Shown here piece after piece: positions 10,350-18,654 of a stretch of 64,000 nt of DNA. Under the pieces are notes generated by a model, which saw only the letters and a program-made list of their open reading frames with translations, was not told where the DNA came from and made no database searches. The DNA comes from Hyphomicrobiales bacterium. Lineage in GTDB: Bacteria; Pseudomonadota; Alphaproteobacteria; Rhizobiales; Rhizobiaceae. Every line of letters starts with the position of its first letter. The stretch's first letter is position 1. The position numbers and the translations under genes were made by a program. The DNA lies in assembly GCA_900468285.1 (NCBI GenBank), contig UBTF01000001.1, forward strand, positions 62,001 to 126,000, written 5' to 3'.

Positions 10350-11816
10350 TTAGTTTCCAGTGCAGTGCATGTGCGTCGGGTTGCAGATCGTTGCGAACGT
10401 GCCGCATCCGATTGACGTCGCGGGAGTGACCGTTGCCTGGGTCTGCGCGGCGGCACCGTTGCACACGACAGGCAGACCTGTGGAGCAAATGACCGGCACG
10501 TTGGTGATCTGGCAAATCGGTGTGAAGGTCAGGTTTTGCGGCTGTGCTGCTGCCTGAGGAGCGGCGGCGGCACCGTTGCAGATGACTGGAATACCGGTTG
10601 CGCAGACGGGTGTGAGGGTAACCTGGCAAATTGGTGTAAACGTAATGCCCTGTGGCTGTGCTGCTGCCTGAGGAGCGGCGGCGGCACCATTGCAGATGAC
10701 TGGAATACCGGTTGCGCACACGGGTGTGAGGGTAACCTGGCAAATTGGTGTAAACGTAATGCCCTGTGGCTGTGCTGCGGCCTGTGGTGCAGCAGCGGCA
10801 CCATTGCACACGACCGGAATGCCCGTCGAGCACACAGGTGTGATGTTGGTGACCTGGCAAATTGGCGTGAAGGTCAGGTTCTGAGGCTGTGCTGCGGCCT
10901 GAGGAGCGGCGGCTGCACCATTGCACACAACCGGAATGCCTGTCGAGCACACGGGTGTGATGTTGGTGACCTGGCAAATTGGCGTGAAGGTCAGGTTCTG
11001 CGGCTGTGCTGCAGCCTGAGGAGCAGCGGCTGCGCCATTGCAGATATACTGAATGCCAGTTGCGCATACGGGCGTGATGGTACCCTGGCAAATCGGCGAG
11101 AAGGTGATGCCCTGCGGCTGTGCTGCGGCCTGAGGAGCAGCGGCTGCGCCATTGCACACAACCGGAATGCCGGTCGAGCATACGGGTGTGATGTTGGTGA
11201 TCTGGCAAATCGGCGTGAAGGTCACGTTCTGCGGCTGATCATTGGCCTGCGGTCCTGTGCAATGCATATGCGTCGGCTTGCAGATCGTGGCGAAGGTGCC
11301 GCATCCGATAGATGTCGGAGGGGTGACCGTTGCCTGTGGCTGCGCGGCTGCACCATTGCAGATGACTGGGATACCGGTCGAGCAGACGGGTGTAATCGTG
11401 ACCTGGCAAATTGGCGTGAACGTGATGCCCTGTGGCTGTGCTGCAGCCTGAGGCGCAGCAGCCGCGCCGTCGCATATGATAGGAAGGCCGCTCAAGCAGA
11501 TGGGGACGGCTGTAACCGGGCAAATCGGCGTGGAGGTAATCTGCGGCCCGATGCATCCTTGCACAGAGGTTTGGCAACCTGGGATGCTGCTCTGTGGGCA
11601 ATTCAAATATGCGGTCGGGCCGAGGTTTGCGGCAGTCACCGTGGTGCAGCCTGGGATGTTGGTCGGCGGGCAATGCAGATATGCGGTTGGGCCGAGGTTC
11701 GCGGCAGTTGCCGTGTTGCAGCCTGGCATATTGGTCTGTGGGCAATGCAGATAGCCGGTCGGGCCAACGACTGTGGTTGTCACTGTAGTGCAACCATAAG
11801 ATGTAGTGATAGTCAT
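10350..11816 (-). CDS. 488-residue Cys/Thr-rich tandem-repeat protein, candidate RiPP substrate
   Basis: The protein has 41 Cys, is rich in Thr, Pro, Ala and Gln, and has no signal peptide. Residues 16-87 are three 24-residue repeats of the form GPTAYLHCPPTNIPGC. Residues 91-461 hold nine units of 38-39 residues of the form TFTPIC..T..TPVCSTGIPVVCNG joined by the linker AAAAPQAAAQPQ; each unit has three Cys 8-9 apart, nearly always with Thr or Ser nearby. A different module (TSIGCGTFATIC.PTHMHC) ends units 2 and 9. Spacing of Thr/Ser and Cys suits (methyl)lanthionine rings, and the gene leads the operon of a kinase, lyase and cyclase. Substrate status is inferred; a disulfide-rich structural protein is the alternative. 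No leader peptide is recognisable. I know no named family. Confidence 0.7.
   Translation of the reverse strand: MTITTSYGCTTVTTTVVGPTGYLHCPQTNMPGCNTATAANLGPTAYLHCPPTNIPGCTTVTAANLGPTAYLNCPQSSIPGCQTSVQGCIGPQITSTPICPVTAVPICLSGLPIICDGAAAAPQAAAQPQGITFTPICQVTITPVCSTGIPVICNGAAAQPQATVTPPTSIGCGTFATICKPTHMHCTGPQANDQPQNVTFTPICQITNITPVCSTGIPVVCNGAAAAPQAAAQPQGITFSPICQGTITPVCATGIQYICNGAAAAPQAAAQPQNLTFTPICQVTNITPVCSTGIPVVCNGAAAAPQAAAQPQNLTFTPICQVTNITPVCSTGIPVVCNGAAAAPQAAAQPQGITFTPICQVTLTPVCATGIPVICNGAAAAPQAAAQPQGITFTPICQVTLTPVCATGIPVICNGAAAAPQAAAQPQNLTFTPICQITNVPVICSTGLPVVCNGAAAQTQATVTPATSIGCGTFATICNPTHMHCTGN
10434..11546 (-). repeat. Nine in-frame tandem repeats of 114-117 bp
   Basis: These encode the 38-39 residue units of the Cys-rich protein. 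Units 5 and 6 are identical in protein sequence, as are units 7 and 8. Two unit types alternate: one starting NLTFTPIC with an extra residue (39) and one starting GITFTPIC (38). High DNA identity between neighbours points to recent duplication and likely copy-number variation between strains. Confidence 0.9.
11556..11771 (-). repeat. Three in-frame tandem repeats of 72 bp
   Basis: These encode three 24-residue units with GPT(A/G)YL(H/N)CP and (N/S)(M/I)PGC at residues 16-87 of the Cys-rich protein. They are unrelated to the longer downstream repeat. Confidence 0.85.
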
Positions 11817-12090
11817 GGTTCAATTCCCAAAATCAAAGTTGAAAGGGCTTTGTGACGTGTTCGGAATGTAAGCTAGGTCATGGGAAGCAACCACCGGTAA
11901 TCGCTAAATTGACCCGTACACCCTCATAACGCGAAAACCCATATTGCACTTTTTAAAGTTGTGCAAACCCAAAATACATTTATAACGAGTAATTGTTAAG
12001 CGCAGAAGTCGTTATGCGTGTATTTGAAATTTTGATTATGCCTGAAAAACCAGGGTTCCGGCCACTTGTAAGCCATCAGGGAAACGAGCG
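11817..12090. promoter_or_regulatory. AT-rich divergent promoter region of the repeat protein and the subtilase
   Basis: The 274-base gap is clearly richer in A and T than its flanks. ATAACGA (11982-11988) and TCGTTAT (12009-12015) form a 7-bp inverted repeat with a 20-base gap, and another ATAACG occurs near 11926. This could be a shared operator, but no regulator gene lies in the locus. Confidence 0.4.
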
Positions 12091-13686
12091 ATGACCACCG
12101 ACACCACCGATCATTCAGAACAGCCTCCTGAACATAAAAGTCCGACAGGACGCTTCATCATCTCCCATCGTATAGCCCCCTACCGCGACGGGCGGGCGAG
12201 ACGCACTGCGAAGGGCAATTTCAGCGAAAGACTGATGCGGACGCTTGGCGGATCGATGCAGATCGTCAGCGACAGCGGTGCCGACCGTGACGATTTGCGC
12301 CGTGTTCTGGTCGTCAATGCCGAAGAAGCGGAGTTGCGAGCGAAGAGCAGTGATCTTTCACCGGACACGATAATCGAGAGGGAGTTTCTGCGCTGGCCAG
12401 CCGCGTTGCGTATGGCTCCATGGGGTTCTCCGGCAGCCCCCTTTATCGACATTGAAGCGGTTGAAGAGAATGCCGTTCCACCAGCGCCTGCGTTCACCAT
12501 GACCGTGACCTCTTCGGGCTCACCGCTTTCTGGCGTGCTGGTGGAGCTTGGCCTGGTCGCACTCACGCCATCGGCGCAGTCGCAAGCGAGCAGTCTCAGC
12601 GCGGTAACAGATTCAAACGGGCTGGCAGTTTTTCCCTTTGATCCGGCACAGTGGTACCCGATGTCTGCACAGATCTCGCCGCACGGTGGAGCCTGGTCAG
12701 GCGTTGTCGTCCATCCGGTGACGGCTACGTCGGTCAATCTCGACTGTCTTCCGAAAAGCGGCCCGTTGGGATGGTGGCACCAGCTTGCCGGGATCAGCCT
12801 TTACGATCCGTCCGCTGGCGAGGGTATCCGCATTGGTGTGATCGATTCCGGGCTGGGGCCGCATCCTTATCTCAACCATATGATTCCGGCTGGCTCCTTT
12901 ATCGATGGCTGCTTTCAGCCGGGCCCTGAGGCCACTGCAGATGTTCAGTGGCATGGCACGCATGTGTCGGGGCTGATTGGCGCGCGCCCGCCGCTGGGCA
13001 CCGGTGACTATGCCGGGCTGGCGCCTGCCGCAGAGGTGTTCGTGGCCCGCGTATTCGCGCCGGGGCAGGGTGCAAATCAGGGTGACATCGCGTCTGCGAT
13101 AGATGCCATGTCGATTGCGCACGAGGTGGATCTGATCAATCTGAGCCTGGGCGGTGATCCGTCTGCCATTGAATATGATGCCGTGCTCGCGGCTTATGCG
13201 CGTGGCACGCTGTGCATATGTGCGGCGGGCAACAATTTCGGGCAGCCGGTTCTTGCTCCGGCAAGCTACCCGCTGGCGGTGGCGGTGTCTGCCGTCGGAC
13301 GGCCCGGAACCTACCCTTTGAACAATATGGCCAGTCTCACCATTCCCAATCAGGCCGATCACTTCGGTACCGGCGGCCTGTTCCTGCCGACCTACGCCAA
13401 TGTCGGCAAGGAGATTGCAGTCACGGCGGGTGGATCAGCGGTCATCTCTACGGTGCCCGCATGGGAAGGGGACGAGGCCCCCTATGCCGATATGTCTGGC
13501 ACCTCCATGGCGACGCCCATCACAACTGCTACGCTGGCTGCCATGCTCTCTCGAGATGCAATCTACAGGAGCTTGCAAAGAACTCAGGCCCGCGCAAAAT
13601 ATGCCAGATCGAAACTCGAAGGGGCAGCCTTGTCCATCGGTCTTTCTCAACCCTATCAGGGAGAGGGCCTAAGCCGCGTGAACTGA
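12091..13686 (+). CDS. Subtilisin-like serine protease (S8) without signal peptide
   Basis: This 531-residue subtilase has the catalytic triad Asp252 (VIDSG), His288 (HGTHVSG) and Ser472 (GTSMATP), with the oxyanion Asn381 in AAGNN. Residues 57-100 (RRVLVVNAEEAELRA, TIIEREF) look like an I9-type propeptide, and 133-215 like an Ig-like or carboxypeptidase-regulatory beta domain (SGSPLSGVLVEL, TDSNGLAVF). It begins MTTDTTDHSE with no signal peptide, so it is either cytosolic or exported by a non-Sec route. It diverges from the Cys-rich repeat gene; cleavage of that protein, like LanP on a lanthipeptide leader, is an inference from position. Confidence 0.85.
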   Translation: MTTDTTDHSEQPPEHKSPTGRFIISHRIAPYRDGRARRTAKGNFSERLMRTLGGSMQIVSDSGADRDDLRRVLVVNAEEAELRAKSSDLSPDTIIEREFLRWPAALRMAPWGSPAAPFIDIEAVEENAVPPAPAFTMTVTSSGSPLSGVLVELGLVALTPSAQSQASSLSAVTDSNGLAVFPFDPAQWYPMSAQISPHGGAWSGVVVHPVTATSVNLDCLPKSGPLGWWHQLAGISLYDPSAGEGIRIGVIDSGLGPHPYLNHMIPAGSFIDGCFQPGPEATADVQWHGTHVSGLIGARPPLGTGDYAGLAPAAEVFVARVFAPGQGANQGDIASAIDAMSIAHEVDLINLSLGGDPSAIEYDAVLAAYARGTLCICAAGNNFGQPVLAPASYPLAVAVSAVGRPGTYPLNNMASLTIPNQADHFGTGGLFLPTYANVGKEIAVTAGGSAVISTVPAWEGDEAPYADMSGTSMATPITTATLAAMLSRDAIYRSLQRTQARAKYARSKLEGAALSIGLSQPYQGEGLSRVN

Positions 13687-13698
13687 TGCCTGATTCAA

Positions 13699-13729
13699 GG
13701 ATGGCGCGAGGCAAGTCTGCGCGCCATCC
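13699..13729 (+). other. Intercistronic stem-loop between subtilase and I9-like gene
   Basis: GGATGGCGCG and CGCGCCATCC form a perfect 10-bp stem with an 11-nt loop just after the subtilase stop. There is no T run, so it may act as an mRNA 3'-end stabiliser or processing site rather than a terminator. Confidence 0.45.
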
Positions 13730-13782
13730 CAGACTCACCCAAGGTGGGGAGGACAACCTCATTACAAAAGGCGGCAAACACG

Positions 13783-14001
13783 ATGACCGACCCGCAGAAA
13801 CACTACATCATGACGTTCCGCCACAATGCCGAGCAACCGCCAGCCTGGCAGCAAATCGTCGCTGACATCCCCGGCGTTACAGTCATCTCGATACTCGGCC
13901 GCCAAAGCCGCATCAAAGCCAATGCCGCAGCCATCCGCGCCCTGCGCGAACAGTTCTCAAGCGACATACTCATCGAAGAAGACCTCCCGCGCCATTTCTG
14001 A
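13783..14001 (+). CDS. Small peptidase-inhibitor I9-like (subtilase propeptide-like) protein
   Basis: This 72-residue protein has the layout of a stand-alone subtilase propeptide: a first strand HYIMTFRHNA, IPGVTVISILGRQSRIKANAAAIRALREQ and an acidic end ILIEEDLPRHF. The same pattern can be traced in residues 57-100 of the adjacent subtilase. I9 domains fold subtilases and inhibit them by placing the C-terminus in the active site, so this is probably a folding helper or inhibitor of the neighbour 96 bases upstream. The ribosome-binding site is weak. The family call rests on pattern alone. Confidence 0.55.
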   Translation: MTDPQKHYIMTFRHNAEQPPAWQQIVADIPGVTVISILGRQSRIKANAAAIRALREQFSSDILIEEDLPRHF

Positions 14002-14148
14002 CGAGCGGCAGCCTGTGTTTCGGGCTGAAAAGCTGGGCAACCGAACGAGAATCATTGAGGCGGCAACGATTGCCGAGACGCGCGATCGCTCATGGGGCGT
14101 GCTCAAAAGAGCTGCGTAACAGTTTTGATGATGTCTTAACTGGGAAAA

Positions 14149-14224
14149 TGGTGGGCGATGAGAGACTCGAACTCCCGACATCCTCGGTGTAAACGAGGCG
14201 CTCTACCAACTGAGCTAATCGCCC
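14149..14224 (-). tRNA. tRNA-Val (anticodon TAC)
   Basis: Read on the minus strand the sequence starts GGGCGATTAGCTCAG, has the anticodon loop TTTACAC with TAC, the T-loop GTTCGAGTC, and ends ATCGCCCA with CCA encoded. The acceptor stem GGGCGAT pairs fully with ATCGCCC. It borders the accessory stretch on the left. Confidence 0.97.
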
Positions 14225-14421
14225 TTCGCGTCTTGCGGATCGTGTCCGCCGCGTCGGTGGCCGTGATCTATTCGGATCGGAAAAAAACCGCAAGAGCTTT
14301 TATGAAGTTTTTTTGTTTTTTTCGATTTTTGTCCGGACCGGTTCGCTGGTTTGGCGGCGGGCTATCGTCTTAATCCCAGCAAATCCGGGAAGTTTGCCGC
14401 GTTTGAGACCGGTATGAAAAC

Positions 14422-14430
14422 TTATCCACA
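14422..14430 (+). promoter_or_regulatory. Perfect DnaA box
   Basis: TTATCCACA matches the DnaA consensus exactly. A second copy lies in reverse orientation at 14566-14574. Confidence 0.6.
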
Positions 14431-14565
14431 ACTGTGCGACCTCAGGCCACGATCTCAAGCGGGATCTGCCGTGCGTCAGATCCAGGCCGAATCCTATCGC
14501 GGAAATGCTCAAGCGGACCGGTTAGGAGGGCAGGCGGGCCGCCTCAGGCATCCACGGAGACCGTC

Positions 14566-14574
14566 TGTGGATAA
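14566..14574 (-). promoter_or_regulatory. Perfect DnaA box (reverse orientation)
   Basis: TGTGGATAA is the reverse complement of TTATCCACA. It faces the box at 14422-14430, about 136 bases away. Confidence 0.6.
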
Positions 14575-14779
14575 GTGGGCACGAATGGCGAAAAAAAACT
14601 GATAACGAAAAATGCCGGGAAACCGGGCGTCTTCACGTCTTTGGCAAATCAAAATGCATGAGCATAATCTTTTGTCGTGAAACCTGCTTGACACCCCAAC
14701 GCGAACGCCTTAGTTAGCCGCTCAACGAACAGCCGAGGCGAGTTCGTAAGACCGGTTTCGGCCAGTCTTTAGGGAATGT

Positions 14780-14856
14780 GCGGGTGTAGCTCAGTTGGTT
14801 AGAGTGCCGGCCTGTCACGCCGGAGGTCGCGGGTTCGAGCCCCGTCACTCGCGCCA
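14780..14856 (+). tRNA. tRNA-Asp (anticodon GTC), copy 1
   Basis: The 77-nt sequence starts GCGGGTGTAGCTCAG, has anticodon GTC in CCTGTCACG, T-loop GGTTCGAGCC and an encoded CCA end. The acceptor stem GCGGGTG pairs with CACTCGC with one G-U. Confidence 0.97.
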
Positions 14857-14898
14857 TTCCTTCCTCGAAAAGACGGATCTTCGAGATCCATAAAATGC

Positions 14899-14975
14899 GC
14901 GGGTGTAGCTCAGTTGGTTAGAGTGCCGGCCTGTCACGCCGGAGGTCGCGGGTTCGAGCCCCGTCACTCGCGCCA
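14899..14975 (+). tRNA. tRNA-Asp (anticodon GTC), copy 2
   Basis: It is identical over all 77 nt to the copy 42 bases upstream, with encoded CCA. The pair is presumably cotranscribed and arose by tandem duplication. Confidence 0.97.
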
Positions 14976-15472
14976 TTTTACAATCTTTAATGTCATCTCC
15001 TTATAACGCCTCTGCCGCTACATGGCATTGGCGTGTTTTGTTTTTCTGCCCTTGTGCTTGCTTTTGATAAACGTCAGATCGCTCGTCGCGATGTCATCAT
15101 GTCGCCGAGAGCGGCCTGATTTGCGTGGTGTGGAAAAGAAAATTCCTGTTCTTTCAGGTCATGTTTTCGTCGCGCTACGGGCCAAAAAAAACATCTGCTG
15201 CCAATGGACTGCACGCGGTTCGTATCCCCGTACCGCATTCCCTAATTTTCAATTGTTTTCAACGGTTTGTTGAATTGTGTCCGGCCTGTTGCGCGGGGCG
15301 GTTTGCGACATGGTCGATATTCCAAGTCACGATTGACTTGAAATGGCACTTAAACTCTTGCAGAGAGGGCTTGGCTGCGATAACCACTGCGGCGTTGCAA
15401 CATAATATCGACCCTGCGGATTCTTCACTCCAATGGGCTGTGCCCGACGCTCGGTCGGGCAAGGAAGAGACA
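14976..15472. promoter_or_regulatory. Upstream region of the nuo operon
   Basis: These 497 bases after the tRNA-Asp pair hold no gene I can support. The nuo promoter is expected here; a TTGACT near 15332 could be a -35 element, but no -10 at the right distance stands out. The last 40 bases contain the short inverted repeat GCCCGAC/GTCGGGC just before the nuoA ribosome-binding site. Confidence 0.4.
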
Positions 15473-15838
15473 ATGACTGAACTCCTCAGTTCCTACATTC
15501 CGATCGCAATCTTCATTGGTATCGCGCTTGTCATCGGTCTGGCGCTGTTGATTGCGCCTTTTGCCGTTGCCTACAAGAACCCCGACCCGGAAAAGCTGTC
15601 TGCTTTCGAGTGCGGTTTCAACGCGTTTGATGATGCGCGCATGAAGTTCGACATTCGCTTCTATCTGGTGTCGATTCTCTTTATCATCTTCGATCTCGAA
15701 GTCGCATTCCTGTTTCCCTGGGCGGTGTCCTTCGGTGAAATGGGCTGGTTCGGTTTCTGGTCGATGATGGTATTCCTTGGTGTTCTCACCATTGGTTTCA
15801 TCTATGAATGGAAGAAGGGGGCACTGGAATGGGCGTAG
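15473..15838 (+). CDS. nuoA: NADH-quinone oxidoreductase subunit A
   Basis: This 121-residue protein is the small membrane subunit A of respiratory complex I, with three transmembrane helices. The loop [20 protein letters not shown] holds the conserved Cys near the quinone channel, and [12 protein letters not shown] is a family mark. The ATG at 15473 follows AAGGAAGAGAC, and the length equals that of other alphaproteobacterial NuoA; longer upstream extensions lack support. It is the first gene of the nuoA-N operon and overlaps nuoB by 10 bases. Confidence 0.95.
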   Translation: MTELLSSYIPIAIFIGIALVIGLALLIAPFAVAYKNPDPEKLSAFECGFNAFDDARMKFDIRFYLVSILFIIFDLEVAFLFPWAVSFGEMGWFGFWSMMVFLGVLTIGFIYEWKKGALEWA

Positions 15839-16413
15839 TTCAGAACAATACGACGCTTGTCGCGCCACAGCCCAAAGGCATTATCGATCCGTCGACGGGC
15901 AAGCCTGTCGGCAGCGATGATGGCTATTTCACCGAAATCAACGACGAGCTTGCCGATAAGGGCTTTCTCGTCACCTCTACGGACGAGCTGATCACCTGGG
16001 CGCGCACGGGCTCGCTGATGTGGATGCAGTTCGGTCTCGCCTGTTGCGCCGTTGAGGGTCTGATGCAGGCATCCGGCCCGCGTTACGACATGGAGCGCTT
16101 TGGTGTGGCTCCGCGCGCATCGCCACGTCAGTCTGACGTGATGATTGTTGCCGGCACGCTGACCAACAAGATGGCGCCCGCGCTTCGCAAGGTCTATGAC
16201 CAGATGCCGGAGCCACGTTATGTCATCTCCATGGGCTCTTGCGCCAATGGCGGCGGCTATTATCATTATTCCTACGCTGTGGTGCGCGGTTGCGACCGCG
16301 TGGTTCCTGTCGATATCTATGTGCCGGGCTGTCCCCCCACGGCAGAGGCACTGCTTTACGGCGTGCTGCTGCTGCAGAAGAAGATCCGGCGCACCGGTAC
16401 GATCGAGCGTTAA
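15829..16413 (+). CDS. nuoB: NADH-quinone oxidoreductase subunit B
   Basis: This 194-residue peripheral-arm subunit carries iron-sulfur cluster N2, the last electron donor to quinone. The tandem cysteines are in [10 protein letters not shown], with further Cys in [16 protein letters not shown] and [11 protein letters not shown]. The ATG at 15829 lies inside the end of nuoA and follows AAGGGGG, giving translational coupling; an in-frame start at 15808 is less likely. Confidence 0.95.
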   Translation: MGVVQNNTTLVAPQPKGIIDPSTGKPVGSDDGYFTEINDELADKGFLVTSTDELITWARTGSLMWMQFGLACCAVEGLMQASGPRYDMERFGVAPRASPRQSDVMIVAGTLTNKMAPALRKVYDQMPEPRYVISMGSCANGGGYYHYSYAVVRGCDRVVPVDIYVPGCPPTAEALLYGVLLLQKKIRRTGTIER

Positions 16414-16433
16414 GGGCAAAGGACGGATAAGGA

Positions 16434-17036
16434 ATGAGCGAAGCTCTCAACGACCTCTCGGCCTATGTGCAGGACGCGCGCGGTTCTCTGATCGAATCCG
16501 CCGTTATTGCCTATGGCGAACTGACGCTGAACACGACGCCGGACAATGTCATCGCGCTGTTGACCTTCCTGCGTGACGACGTGCAGTGCGGTTTCGTCAA
16601 CATCATTGATATCTGCGGTGTCGACTGGCCGAGCCGCGAAAAGCGTTTCGATGTGGTCTATCACCTGTTGTCGCCGCGTCAGAATCTGCGCGTTCGCCTC
16701 AAGCTGCAGGTGGCCGAAGACGAAGCCGTGCCGTCTGCAACCTCTGTCTTCTATGGGGCGGAATGGTTCGAGCGCGAAGCATGGGACATGTATGGCATTC
16801 CTTTCGAAGGCCACTCTGACCTGCGCCGCATTCTCACCGACTACGGATTCGAGGGTCATCCGCTCCGCAAGGACTTCCCCGTTACCGGCTTCGTTGAAGT
16901 TCGCTACGACGACGTCCTGAAGCGCGTTCTTTACGAACCCGTCGAGTTGAAGCAGGAATTCCGCAACTTCGATTTCCTCTCCCCTTGGGAAGGAACGGAT
17001 TACGTTCTTCCTGGTGACGAAAAGGCCAAGCAATGA
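16434..17036 (+). CDS. nuoC: NADH-quinone oxidoreductase subunit C
   Basis: This 200-residue subunit of the connecting module of complex I has the 30-kDa subunit signature [15 protein letters not shown] and the C-terminal [12 protein letters not shown]. It is a separate gene from nuoD, unlike the NuoCD fusion of enterobacteria. Its stop overlaps the ATG of the next gene (ATGA at 17033-17036), which is not a complex I subunit. Confidence 0.95.
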   Translation: MSEALNDLSAYVQDARGSLIESAVIAYGELTLNTTPDNVIALLTFLRDDVQCGFVNIIDICGVDWPSREKRFDVVYHLLSPRQNLRVRLKLQVAEDEAVPSATSVFYGAEWFEREAWDMYGIPFEGHSDLRRILTDYGFEGHPLRKDFPVTGFVEVRYDDVLKRVLYEPVELKQEFRNFDFLSPWEGTDYVLPGDEKAKQ

Positions 17037-17464
17037 GCGACGTTGCCGCCACAGAGCAAGGACAATGTCTTTGCGGCGCTGTTCGCTTCACAGCGAAGAT
17101 CGGCGCCCGGGAGATTGGTGTTTGCCACTGTTCCATGTGCCGTCGCTGGTCCGGCGGTGTTTTTCTCGGCGTCGAATGCGAAAGCGTATCGATCGAGGAT
17201 GACAGCCATCTCGGCGTCTTTTCGTCTTCCGAGTGGGGCGAGCGCTGCTTTTGCAACAGCTGTGGCAGCACCTTGATGTGGCGGTCGAAAGATGGCGCAC
17301 ATAAGGTCGTTTCTGTGCAGGCCTTTGACGATCCTTCAAGCTTTAGCTTGGTATCTGAGATCTTCATAGACGAAAAGCCGACGAGCTATTCGTTCGCCGA
17401 GGCCACGAAAACGATGACTGGCCCCGAATTTATCGCCATGATCACGTCGGCGGAGCAACACTGA
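17033..17464 (+). CDS. GFA/CENP-V family zinc-binding protein inside the nuo operon
   Basis: This 143-residue protein has the full Cys set of the GFA family: CLCGAVRF near residue 12, [12 protein letters not shown] near 31-42, and CFCNSCGS near 71-78. The family binds zinc through these Cys and includes an enzyme once named glutathione-dependent formaldehyde-activating; most members have no known function. It overlaps nuoC by 4 bases and nuoD by 1 base, so it is cotranslated with complex I genes. A link to complex I assembly is possible but not shown by sequence. Confidence 0.85.
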   Translation: MSDVAATEQGQCLCGAVRFTAKIGAREIGVCHCSMCRRWSGGVFLGVECESVSIEDDSHLGVFSSSEWGERCFCNSCGSTLMWRSKDGAHKVVSVQAFDDPSSFSLVSEIFIDEKPTSYSFAEATKTMTGPEFIAMITSAEQH

Positions 17465-18654
17465 TGACTGAACATAACGTTCGCAATTTTACGATCAACT
17501 TCGGCCCGGAGCATCCTTCCGCGCACGGCGTGTTGCGTCTGGTTCTCGAACTCGATGGCGAAATCGTCGAGCGCGTTGACCCGCATATCGGCCTGCTGCA
17601 CCGTGGTACGGAAAAGCTGATCGAGACCAAGACCTATCTCCAGGCCGTTCCGTATTTCGACCGTCTTGATTACGTCGCGCCGATGAACCAGGAACATGCT
17701 TTTGCGCTTGCCGTGGAAAAGCTGATGGGTCTCGAGATTCCGATGCGCGGGCAGTTGATCCGCGTCCTTTTCTCCGAGATCGGCCGTATCCTGTCGCATA
17801 TCATGAACGTCACGACCCAGGCGATGGACGTTGGTGCCATGACGCCGCCGGTCTGGGGCTTCGAAGAGCGCGAAAAGCTCATGGTGTTTTACGAGCGCGC
17901 GTCCGGCGCCCGTCTCCATGCCGCCTATTTCCGCCCGGGTGGTGTCCATCAGGACCTGCCGCCGGAGCTCGTCGATGACATCGGCAAATGGTGCGATCCG
18001 TTCATTACATTCCTCGACAATGTCGAAGGTCTTCTGACCGAGAACCGTATCTACAAGCAGCGTAACGTCGATATCGGCGTCGTGTCGCTCGAAGACGCGC
18101 TTGCCTGGGGCTTTACCGGCGTCATGGTTCGCGGTTCGGGTGCGGCGTGGGATTTGCGCCGTTCGCAGCCCTACGAATGCTATTCCGATCTCGAATTTGA
18201 CATTCCCGTCGGCAAGAACGGCGATTGCTATGACCGTTATTTGATCCGCATGCAGGAAATGCGTGAATCGATCAAGATCATGAAGCAGTGCGTCGAGCTT
18301 TTGCAGGGCAAGCACCGTATTGGCCCCGTGTCGTCTCTAGATGGCAAGGTCGTTCCGCCAAAGCGTGGCGAAATGAAGCGCTCCATGGAAGCCTTGATCC
18401 ACCACTTCAAGCTTTACACGGAAGGCTATCACGTGCCTGCCGGCGAAGTGTACGCAGCTGTTGAAGCGCCCAAGGGCGAGTTCGGCGTCTACGTGGTCGC
18501 CGATGGTTCCAACAAGCCTTATCGCTGCAAGATCCGCGCTCCGGGTTACGCGCATCTGCAAGCCATGGATTTCCTGTGCAAGGGACACCAGCTTGCCGAC
18601 GTAACCGCTGTTCTCGGCTCTCTCGACATCGTGTTCGGGGAGGTTGACCGCTGA
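17464..18654 (+). CDS. nuoD: NADH-quinone oxidoreductase subunit D
   Basis: This 396-residue 49-kDa subunit lines the quinone pocket with NuoB. It shows [14 protein letters not shown] at the N-terminus, with the His and Asp that contact quinone, then [16 protein letters not shown] and [18 protein letters not shown] segments (here [10 protein letters not shown]), and ends [13 protein letters not shown] as in the family. The ATG overlaps the stop of the GFA gene (TGATG), and its own stop overlaps the ATG of the next small gene. Confidence 0.97.
   Translation: MTEHNVRNFTINFGPEHPSAHGVLRLVLELDGEIVERVDPHIGLLHRGTEKLIETKTYLQAVPYFDRLDYVAPMNQEHAFALAVEKLMGLEIPMRGQLIRVLFSEIGRILSHIMNVTTQAMDVGAMTPPVWGFEEREKLMVFYERASGARLHAAYFRPGGVHQDLPPELVDDIGKWCDPFITFLDNVEGLLTENRIYKQRNVDIGVVSLEDALAWGFTGVMVRGSGAAWDLRRSQPYECYSDLEFDIPVGKNGDCYDRYLIRMQEMRESIKIMKQCVELLQGKHRIGPVSSLDGKVVPPKRGEMKRSMEALIHHFKLYTEGYHVPAGEVYAAVEAPKGEFGVYVVADGSNKPYRCKIRAPGYAHLQAMDFLCKGHQLADVTAVLGSLDIVFGEVDR

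Larger units (their letters stand above)
6749..14001. other. Candidate RiPP locus: repeat substrate, kinase, HopA1-type lyase, LanC cyclase, subtilase, I9-like protein
   Basis: Four minus-strand genes run from a Cys/Thr-rich repeat protein through kinase, HopA1 and LanC-like genes with gaps of 1 and 14 bases between the last three. A subtilase and an I9-inhibitor-like gene diverge from them. The APH-kinase plus HopA1 pair is known from class V lanthipeptide and thioamitide pathways, and LanC from class I, II and III lanthipeptides. Having all three as separate proteins beside a repetitive Cys-rich protein is what suggests a lanthionine-forming locus. No ABC transporter and no small precursor gene were seen. 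Confidence 0.6.
14225..14779. other. Non-coding stretch with two DnaA boxes between tRNA-Val and tRNA-Asp
   Basis: No convincing gene lies in these 555 bases. They hold two perfect DnaA boxes in opposite orientation and a T-rich tract near 14305-14330. The promoter of the tRNA-Asp pair must lie toward the right end. Confidence 0.6.

Noticed and set aside
10434-11546. CRISPR array
   Set aside because: The repeat period is 114-117 bp with no unique spacers, and it is an in-frame coding repeat.
10536-11855. Long plus-strand open frame (439 codons) opposite the Cys-rich repeat gene
   Set aside because: It is the antisense of the tandem repeats; periodic sequence keeps several frames open. The minus-strand frame has the ordered repeat units and operon context.
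14281-14340. Origin of replication at the T-rich tract with DnaA boxes
   Set aside because: Only two boxes, 136 bases apart, and no origin-linked genes (dnaA, hemE, repABC) nearby.
14899-14975. Phage attachment site at the tRNA-Asp duplicate
   Set aside because: The second copy is a full tRNA with its own CCA end, no integrase is present, and only 42 bases separate the copies, so a simple tandem duplication explains it.
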